From positions 124,001-188,000 of the forward strand of contig NZ_JAGIZA010000008.1 in the NCBI RefSeq assembly GCF_017813365.1: 64,000 nt of DNA, read 5' to 3'. Every line of letters begins with the position of its first letter. The stretch's first letter is position 1. The stretch comes from Roseomonas indoligenes. Lineage in GTDB: Bacteria > Pseudomonadota > Alphaproteobacteria > Acetobacterales > Acetobacteraceae. Position numbers and translations under genes: made by a program. Below, in pieces: positions 58,502 to 64,000 of this stretch. A model generated the notes under the pieces. It did not search any database. It was not told the origin of the DNA and saw only the letters and a program-made list of their open reading frames with translations.

Positions 58502-59179
58502 ATGTCCCGCGCCGCCCGCCTGCTCGAACTCCTCCAGGCGCTGCGCCGCCGGCGGCGGCCGGTCTCCGCGGCGGCCCTGGCGGAGGAGACGGGCGTCTCC
58601 GCCCGCAGCATCTACCGCGACATCGCCACCCTCCGGGCTCAGGGCGCGCGGATCGAGGGGGAGGCGGGAATCGGCTACGTGCTGCGCCCCGGCTTCTTCC
58701 TGCCGCCCCTCTCCTTCACGGAGGACGAGGTGGACGCGCTGATCCTCGGCCTGCGCCTCGTCGCGCGGCGCGGGGACGAGACGCTGAAGGCGGCAGCGGC
58801 GGAGGCGCTGGCGAAGATCGAGGCCGTGCTGCCGCCCGGGGCCGCGGAGGATGCCGCCGCCAACGGAATGATGGCGGGCCCGGCGCGGGAGGCGCCGCAC
58901 CTGGCGGTGCTCCGCCGAGCCATCGCGGAGGAGCAGCGCCTGCGGCTGGACTACACGGACAAGAAGGCGGCGCGGACCCGGCGCGTGGTCTGGCCCGTGG
59001 CGATCGGCTTTTTCGAGACGGCGGAGGTGCTGGTGGCCTGGTGCGAGACCCGGCAGGGCTTCCGCCACTTCCGGCTGGACCGGATCGCCGAGGCCGCCCC
59101 GGAGGGCGGGCGCTATCCCCGCCGCCGCCGCGTGCTGCTGGCGGCGTGGCGAGTGGAACAGGAGATGGAAGGCTCCTGA
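58502..59179 (+). CDS. YafY-like regulator with HTH and WYL domains
   Basis: The protein has 225 residues. An HTH_11 motif (RLLELLQALRRRRRPVSAAALAEETGVSARSIYRDIATL, in part) is at residues 1-55. The WYL domain (about 130-215) has RRAIAEEQRLRLDYTDKK and FRLDRIAE. WYL regulators sense ligands such as nucleic-acid fragments. It is divergent from pepA and 56 nt upstream of a VOC gene that it probably controls. Confidence 0.88.
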   Translation: MSRAARLLELLQALRRRRRPVSAAALAEETGVSARSIYRDIATLRAQGARIEGEAGIGYVLRPGFFLPPLSFTEDEVDALILGLRLVARRGDETLKAAAAEALAKIEAVLPPGAAEDAAANGMMAGPAREAPHLAVLRRAIAEEQRLRLDYTDKKAARTRRVVWPVAIGFFETAEVLVAWCETRQGFRHFRLDRIAEAAPEGGRYPRRRRVLLAAWRVEQEMEGS

Positions 59180-59235
59180 CAGGAACTGTCGCGCGGCGGC
59201 GCGATAGGGGGCGGGCAATCCGGAGACCCCGCCCC

Positions 59236-59595
59236 ATGCTCGACCTCGGCCTCACCATCCTCCTCGTGGACAGCCCCGAGGCGAGCGCCGCCTTCTACGC
59301 CGCGCTGCTGGGGCGGGAGCCCGTGGAGGCCTCCCCCACCTTCGCCCTCTTCGTCACGCCGGGCGGGCGGATCGCGCTCTGGTCGCGGCACACGGTGGAA
59401 CCGGTCCCCGGCGCGGCAGCGGGCGGGGCGGAACTTGCCTTCATGGTCGAGGACGTGGACGCCACCCATGCCGCCTGGGCGGCGCGGGGGATACGGATCC
59501 TGATGCCGCCGAAGGACCTGGATTTCGGACGCAGCGCCCTGGCGCTGGACCCGGACGGGCATCGGCTGCGCGCCTATCGCCTGTCCGGGAAATGA
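59236..59595 (+). CDS. VOC family protein (glyoxalase/dioxygenase-like)
   Basis: This 119-residue single VOC module has LGLTILLVDSPEASAAFYAALLG, RIALWSRHTVEPV, ELAFMVEDVDATHAAWAARGI and ALALDPDGHRLRAY. Proteins like this are commonly paired with a YafY-type regulator, as here. The reaction is unknown. Confidence 0.83.
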   Translation: MLDLGLTILLVDSPEASAAFYAALLGREPVEASPTFALFVTPGGRIALWSRHTVEPVPGAAAGGAELAFMVEDVDATHAAWAARGIRILMPPKDLDFGRSALALDPDGHRLRAYRLSGK

Positions 59596-59599
59596 TCCC

Positions 59600-59746
59600 T
59601 CAGCGCGCGCGCCAGTCCGGCCGGTTGCCGGCCGGCGCGCGCAGCCACAGCCAGACGTCGCGTTTGAGCTTGGCGAACCACAGGCGGCCCACGGTGAGCG
59701 TGGGCCTCGGGGCGTTGCGGCGGGCGCCTTGGATATGGGACGGCAT
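59600..59746 (-). CDS. Small basic protein, 48 residues
   Basis: The peptide reads PTLTVGRLWFAKLKRDVWLWLRAPAG in its middle part, rich in Trp, Arg and Lys. It might be a membrane-associated peptide. The start at 59746 has no strong ribosome-binding site, so coding is uncertain. It is convergent with the VOC gene (stop to stop, 4 nt). Confidence 0.4.
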   Translation of the reverse strand: MPSHIQGARRNAPRPTLTVGRLWFAKLKRDVWLWLRAPAGNRPDWRAR

Positions 59747-59860
59747 CGTTGCGGGCCTGGGTGTCGGGGTGCTCTCAATATCGTGAGTTGCTGACGATTC
59801 GCTGACGGCCTCTCGGCGGTGGGGCTGGAGGCGGCGCGCGGCGCGCCCCAGGCTGCTGGG

Positions 59861-60607
59861 ATGCGAATCGCCGCCATCGCCGACACCCACGGGAACTGCC
59901 TCGCGCTCGAGGCCGTGCTGGACGACATCCGCGCCGAGGCGCCGGACCTGGTGGTGAATCTCGGCGACCTTGTCTCCGGCCCCTTCGACCCGGCGGGCGC
60001 CGCCGAGGCGCAGATGACGTTGGGCTGCCCGACGGTGGCGGGGAACCACGAGCGGCAGGTGCTGGAAGGGGGCGGGCTATCCGACACCTTCGCGCGCGGC
60101 TGCCTCTCTCGGGCTCACCGGGACTGGATCCTGGGGCTGCCGAAGACGCTCTCGCTGCTAGATGGGGCTGTCTTTGCCTGTCATGGCAGCCCGGCCGGGG
60201 GCGACCTGGACTACCTGCTGGAGGATGTCTCCTCCGGCCGCACGGTGCTGGCGGCGGCGGAGGCCATCGCGCCGAAGCTGGCGGGGATCGGGGATGCGGG
60301 GCTGGTGCTCTGCGGGCATACCCATACGGCGCGGGCGGTCCGGGTGGGCGGCGTGCTGGTGGTGAACCCCGGCAGCGTCGGCTACCCCGCCTATCGCGAC
60401 GCGGAGCCGGTGCCGCACGCGATGGAGGCGGGCAGCCCGCACGCGCGCTACGCCCTGTTGACGCGCGGCGCGGCCGGCTGGGCGGTGGATCTGCGCGTGG
60501 TTCCCTATGACTGGGAGGGGGCGGCGCGGCAGGCCGAGGCGAACGGGCGGCCGGATGCGGCCCATGCCGTGCGGACGGGGCGGGTGCTGCCGCGACTGAG
60601 AACGTAG
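59861..60607 (+). CDS. Metallophosphoesterase, YfcE-like
   Basis: The 248-residue protein has all phosphoesterase motifs: IADTHGN, LGDLVSGPF, GNHERQVL, CHGSPAG, GHTHTAR and NPGSVGYP. It is predicted to use two metal ions to cleave a phosphodiester or monoester. ATG 59861 starts right at the domain. The substrate is unknown. Confidence 0.88.
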   Translation: MRIAAIADTHGNCLALEAVLDDIRAEAPDLVVNLGDLVSGPFDPAGAAEAQMTLGCPTVAGNHERQVLEGGGLSDTFARGCLSRAHRDWILGLPKTLSLLDGAVFACHGSPAGGDLDYLLEDVSSGRTVLAAAEAIAPKLAGIGDAGLVLCGHTHTARAVRVGGVLVVNPGSVGYPAYRDAEPVPHAMEAGSPHARYALLTRGAAGWAVDLRVVPYDWEGAARQAEANGRPDAAHAVRTGRVLPRLRT

Positions 60608-60628
60608 CGGGCCGGACCGGCTTCGCGG

Positions 60629-61030
60629 TCAGGCGGCCAGGACCGTCACGTCCTTACCCTCCTCGCGCCTCATGGCCTGCGGGAAGCCGTCCACCTCGCG
60701 CTGGATGGCCGTGGCGGCGCCCGAGACGGCCTCGGCGGCAGCGGAGACGGTGCCGCTGCCCTTCCCGGCGCGGTCCGTGAGGCCGGCCACCTCGCGCATG
60801 GCAGCCGTCGCCTCCTCGGTCGCGCGGGAGACGTCCTGAACGCTCGCCGCGATCTCGCGCGTGGCGGCGCCCTCCACCACGGCGCGCAGGCCTTCCGCCC
60901 GGTGCTGCTCCAGCTCGACGGAGCGGGCACGGATCTCGCAGGCGGCGATGCCGACGAGGCCGAGCACCGCCATCAGCGTGCAGAGGTGGAGCCTGGCCGC
61001 GATTGGCCAGTCAGAGAGGGATCTGATCAC
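60629..61030 (-). pseudogene. Chemoreceptor (MCP) remnant with large internal deletion
   Basis: A 133-residue frame from GTG 61030 joins the two ends of a methyl-accepting chemotaxis protein. Residues 1-55 (SDWPIAARLHLCTLMAVLGLVGIAAC, in part, then RAVVEG) are the N-terminal cytosolic tip, TM1 and the start of a Cache-like domain. The next residues (ATREIAASVQDVSRATEEATAAM) and the tail (VDGFPQAMRREEGKD) are the end of the signalling domain. The Cache core, TM2, HAMP and the receptor tip that binds CheA/CheW are missing. The junction is near 60870. It is a decayed gene unless reused as a small protein. Confidence 0.7.
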
Positions 61031-61162
61031 GGGGAAAGACGCCGATTCCAGGTGGGAGGGATCGGCCGGAAGCTATTCCGCCTTCGCGAACCCAGTCTTA
61101 ACGCGGGGCGCGCCGCCTTCGCGCCGCTGTCCCTGGCGGAGCGGAGGGTTTATTCCCTGGCG

Positions 61163-61927
61163 ATGACCGACGAAGACCTGCTCGCTCTGGCGGCCACCCT
61201 GGCGGAGCGCGCCGCCCACGCCATCAACGCCATCCGCGCCGCGGGCTTCGCCGTGGAGCGCAAGTCCGACGAGTCCCCCGTGACGGAGGCGGACCGCGTG
61301 GCGGAGGCGTTGATCGTGGAGGGGCTGCGCGCGGCCACCCCCGACATTCCCGTGGTGGCGGAGGAGGAGGTCTCGGCGGGCCTCATCACGAAGCTCGCCC
61401 ATCGCTACTGGCTGGTGGACCCGCTGGACGGCACGCGGGAATTCGCGGCGGGGCGGGACAGCTTCGCGGTGAATATCGGGCTGGTGCAGGGGGATCGGGC
61501 GCATCTCGGCGCCGTGGCGGTGCCGGCCAGCATGGAGATCTTCGGGGGCATCGTGCCGCAGGGGCTCGCCTGGAAGCGGGATGCGGCGGGGCAGCGCGCG
61601 ATCCGCGCGCGGCGCATCCCGGAGAAGGGGGCGACGGTGCTCGCCTCCCGCCACTATTCCGACGACCCGCGGCTGGACCGCTTCCTGGACGGGCGGAAGG
61701 TCGCGGAGGTGCAGAAGATCGGGTCGGCCGTGAAGTTCTGCCGCCTGGCGGAGGGGGCGGGGGATCTCTACCCGCGCTTCGGCCGCACGATGGAGTGGGA
61801 CACGGCCGCGCCGCAGGCGGTGCTGGAGGCGGCGGGCGGCCGCGTGGTGTCCTTCGAGGACGCGCCGCTGCGCTACGGCAAGCCGGACTTCGAGAACGGC
61901 GCCTTCCTGGCCCTCGGCGCCGCGTGA
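61163..61927 (+). CDS. cysQ: 3'(2'),5'-bisphosphate nucleotidase CysQ
   Basis: CysQ removes the 3' phosphate from PAP and PAPS in sulfur metabolism. The 254-residue protein has the inositol-phosphatase-fold motifs VVAEEEVSAG, YWLVDPLDGTREFAAGRDSFAVNIGL and the C-terminal MEWDTAAPQAVLEAAGG, with SAVKFCRLAEGAGDLYPRFG between them. The ATG at 61163 is at the family-typical distance from the first motif. The stop overlaps the tsaC GTG as GTGA. Confidence 0.92.
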   Translation: MTDEDLLALAATLAERAAHAINAIRAAGFAVERKSDESPVTEADRVAEALIVEGLRAATPDIPVVAEEEVSAGLITKLAHRYWLVDPLDGTREFAAGRDSFAVNIGLVQGDRAHLGAVAVPASMEIFGGIVPQGLAWKRDAAGQRAIRARRIPEKGATVLASRHYSDDPRLDRFLDGRKVAEVQKIGSAVKFCRLAEGAGDLYPRFGRTMEWDTAAPQAVLEAAGGRVVSFEDAPLRYGKPDFENGAFLALGAA

Positions 61928-62883
61928 CGGCGCTGCTTCCCGCGGGGGAGGTGGCGCGGGCGGCGGAACTGCTGCGCGCGGGGGAACTGGTCGCCTTCCC
62001 GACGGAGACGGTCTACGGCCTGGGCGCGGATGCGCGGGATGGGCGGGCGGTGGCTGCGATCTACGCGGCCAAGGGGCGGCCGAGCTTCAATCCGCTGATC
62101 TCCCACTTTCCCGATGCGGAGGCCGCCTTCGCCGAGGTGGAGCCGGACGACCGCGCCCGGGCGCTGGCGGCGCGCTTCTGGCCGGGGCCGCTGACCCTGG
62201 TGCTGCCGCGCCGGGCGGAGAGCCGGATCGACCACCTGACGGGGGCGGGGCTGGACACGCTGGCGGTGCGGGTGCCCGGGCATCCCCTGGCGCTGGCACT
62301 CCTGCGGGCGGCGGGGGTGCCGCTGGCCGCGCCCTCGGCCAACCGGTCGGGCGGGGTTTCGCCGACCACCGCAGAGCACGTTCTGGCCGGGCTCTCCGGC
62401 CGGATCGCGGCGGTGCTGGATGGCGGGCCGTGCGAGGTCGGGGTGGAGAGCACGGTGCTGGACCTCTCCAGCCCCGCGCCGCTGCTGCTGCGGCCGGGCG
62501 GGGTGACCGTGGCGGCGCTGGAGGAGGTGGTCGGGCCGGTGGCGCGGCCCGTGGGGACGGAGCCGGGGACGCTGCGATCCCCGGGGATGATGCTCTCCCA
62601 CTACGCGCCGGGGCTGCCCCTGCGGCTGGAGGCGCGGGAGGTGGCGGCGGACGAGGCATTGCTGGCGTTCGGGCGACCTCTGGACGGGGCGGGGGCGGTC
62701 TGGAACCTCTCGGAGGCCGGGAATCCGGCGGAGGCGGCCGCGCGGCTCTTCGCGGGGCTGCGCTGGCTGGATGCCGAGGGGGCGCGGCTGGGGCTGCGCG
62801 GGATCGCGGCCATGCCGGTGCCGGCGGAAGGGCTGGGCGATGCGGTGAACGACCGCTTGCGGAGGGCGGCGGCGCCGCGCTGA
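61924..62883 (+). CDS. L-threonylcarbamoyladenylate synthase (TsaC/Sua5)
   Basis: The enzyme makes threonylcarbamoyl-AMP for t6A tRNA synthesis. The 319-residue protein has FPTETVYGLGADARDG, AAKGRPSFNPLISH, FWPGPLTLVL, AVRVPGHPLAL, AAPSANRSGGVSPTTAEHV and ESTVLDLS, and a Sua5-type C-terminal domain (GMMLSHYAPGLPL) from about residue 210. The extra domain marks it as Sua5 rather than the short TsaC. GTG start at 61924 is coupled to cysQ. Confidence 0.94.
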   Translation: MTALLPAGEVARAAELLRAGELVAFPTETVYGLGADARDGRAVAAIYAAKGRPSFNPLISHFPDAEAAFAEVEPDDRARALAARFWPGPLTLVLPRRAESRIDHLTGAGLDTLAVRVPGHPLALALLRAAGVPLAAPSANRSGGVSPTTAEHVLAGLSGRIAAVLDGGPCEVGVESTVLDLSSPAPLLLRPGGVTVAALEEVVGPVARPVGTEPGTLRSPGMMLSHYAPGLPLRLEAREVAADEALLAFGRPLDGAGAVWNLSEAGNPAEAAARLFAGLRWLDAEGARLGLRGIAAMPVPAEGLGDAVNDRLRRAAAPR

Positions 62884-62895
62884 GGCGGGTTGCCG

Positions 62896-62914
62896 GCCTG
62901 TTATTAATACAGGC
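62896..62914. promoter_or_regulatory. Palindrome upstream of FAD oxidase
   Basis: GCCTGT-TATTAAT-ACAGGC is a near-perfect dyad in the 81-nt gap after tsaC. Its AT-rich centre stands out in this GC-rich region. It could be an operator of the FAD-oxidase gene at 62965 or a weak terminator. Confidence 0.45.
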
Positions 62915-62964
62915 TGTTTCCGCCCTTGACCCGCGCCCCCGGGCCGGCGTTTGGTCCCCTTATC

Positions 62965-64000
62965 ATGCCCGATACGTTCACGCCCCGAACCGTCACGCCC
63001 CTGCCGCAGCCGCTGATGGAGGCGCTGCAGGCGATCCTCGGCCCGCGCGGCATCATCACCGATCCTTCCGACCTGGAACCGCACCTGTCCGACTGGCGCG
63101 GGCTGTACCACGGCGCCTCCCCTGCGCTGCTCCGCCCGGCCTCCACCGAGGAGCTCTCGGCGGCCCTGAAGCTTCTCTATGAGGCGGACATCCCGGTGGT
63201 GCCGCAGGGCGGGAACACCTCCATGGTCGGCGGGGCCATGCCGGACGAGAGCGGGCGGCAGGTGATCCTCTCGCTGTCCCGCATGAACCGCATCCGCGAC
63301 ATCGACCCGATCGACATGACGATGGTGGCCGAGGCGGGGGTGGTGCTGAAGACGGCGCAGGAGGCGGCGGCGGGGGCGGGCTGCCTGTTCCCCCTCTCCC
63401 TCGGCGCCGAGGGGACGGCGACGATCGGCGGCGTGCTCTCCACCAATGCCGGGGGCAACACCACCGTGCGCTACGGCAATGCGCGGGAGCTGATGCTGGG
63501 GCTGGAGATCGTGCTGCCCGATGGCGGGGTGATCCATGGCCTGCGCCGGCTGCGGAAGGACAACACGGGTTACGCGCTGCGCCACCTGATGGTGGGGGCG
63601 GAGGGATCGCTGGGGATCATCACCGCCGCCGTGCTGCGGCTGTTTCCCCGGGCGCGGGCGGAGGCGATCGCCCTCTGCGCGGTGGAGAGCGAGGAGGCGG
63701 CCCTCTCCCTGTTCCGCCGCTTCCGGGACCGGGACGAGACGGCGGTGCGGGCCTTCGAGTACATGTCCGGCACCGGCATGGACTTCGCCCTGAAGCACAT
63801 CGAGGGCGCGGTCCTGCCGCTCTCCGAACGGGGGGACCACTACGTTCTGGTCGACCTCGCCTCCTCCCGTGCCGACGCGGATCTTCGCGGGCTGATGGAG
63901 GCGGTGCTGGAGGAGGCGCTCGAGGCCGGCGAGGTGCTGGACGCCGCGCTAGCCGAGAGCGAGGCCCAGCGCCACGCGATCTGGCGCCTGCGCGAGGAGC
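62965..64000 (+). CDS. FAD-binding oxidoreductase, GlcD/D-2-hydroxyacid dehydrogenase family (3' end outside window)
   Basis: An open frame of 345 codons runs from ATG 62965 to the window edge. The FAD_binding_4 domain is clear: IPVVPQGGNTSMVGGAMPD near residue 75, GCLFPLSLGAEGTATIGGVLSTNAGGNTTVRYGNARELMLGLEIVLPDG in part, and LMVGAEGSLGIITAAVLRLFP. It resembles D-lactate, glycolate and D-2-hydroxyglutarate dehydrogenases. The C-terminal substrate domain is cut off, so the substrate cannot be assigned. Position after cysQ-tsaC with an intervening palindrome suggests separate regulation. Confidence 0.88.
   Translation, partial: MPDTFTPRTVTPLPQPLMEALQAILGPRGIITDPSDLEPHLSDWRGLYHGASPALLRPASTEELSAALKLLYEADIPVVPQGGNTSMVGGAMPDESGRQVILSLSRMNRIRDIDPIDMTMVAEAGVVLKTAQEAAAGAGCLFPLSLGAEGTATIGGVLSTNAGGNTTVRYGNARELMLGLEIVLPDGGVIHGLRRLRKDNTGYALRHLMVGAEGSLGIITAAVLRLFPRARAEAIALCAVESEEAALSLFRRFRDRDETAVRAFEYMSGTGMDFALKHIEGAVLPLSERGDHYVLVDLASSRADADLRGLMEAVLEEALEAGEVLDAALAESEAQRHAIWRLREE

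Overview
The window is about 70% GC, coding-dense and ordinary chromosomal in character. The gene set points to an alphaproteobacterium of the Rhodospirillales, most likely a Roseomonas-like member of the Acetobacteraceae. The supporting genes are AddAB in place of RecBCD, a thioredoxin-reductase-like ferredoxin-NADP reductase, a PmtA-type phospholipid methyltransferase, the AmgK-MurU wall-recycling pair, a PEP-CTERM protein, and many GTG/TTG starts with ATGA or GTGA gene overlaps. This assignment is inferred from gene content. No rRNA, tRNA, CRISPR array, transposase or phage gene was seen.

Layout. 1-1200: a DUF6502 gene cut by the left edge faces a small sensor histidine kinase across two identical palindromes. 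1235-4936: ydfG and an orphan CoxL-like subunit lie between two inverted copies of a structured repeat. 4954-12944: a glycosyltransferase, rsmI, a LpoA-like lipoprotein, a PhoR-like kinase, an L,D-transpeptidase, ribA, an OmpR-type regulator and a 24-codon ORF with its own terminator. 13215-19651: a YjbF lipoprotein facing an eight-gene minus-strand run (lipoprotein, hypothetical, Nudix, fnr, GST, VOC, FkbM, MraY/WecA-like). 19777-28484: a plus-strand operon tsaE-amgK-murU-addB-addA. 28481-34593: a LOV hybrid kinase, pmtA, rnd and several small genes. 34976-38582: an NTF2-like protein and SDR divergent from a LysR regulator, then a vanadium-haloperoxidase-like lipoprotein. 39272-45434: a ModA-like protein, lrgBA, pgi and an ABC-F ATPase. 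45514-53410: a carboxylesterase, a TonB receptor with a DUF2946-like protein, mutL, a DUF4336 fusion and a VOC protein. 53622-64000: a PEP-CTERM protein behind a sigma-54-type promoter, pepA plus a second M17 peptidase plus holC, a WYL regulator with a VOC protein, a phosphoesterase, a decayed chemoreceptor, cysQ, tsaC and an FAD oxidase cut by the right edge.

The most unusual feature is a family of dispersed non-coding elements at 1235, 4701, 13013 and 38599. They share several hairpins, and one stem carries two compensatory base-pair changes between copies, so the folded form appears to be selected. Three of the four copies lie in sense orientation directly after a gene. Other points worth checking are the repressor-like operator at 424-469, the sigma-54 promoter of the PEP-CTERM gene, the microprotein genes at 12870 and 28481, and the internally deleted chemoreceptor at 60629.
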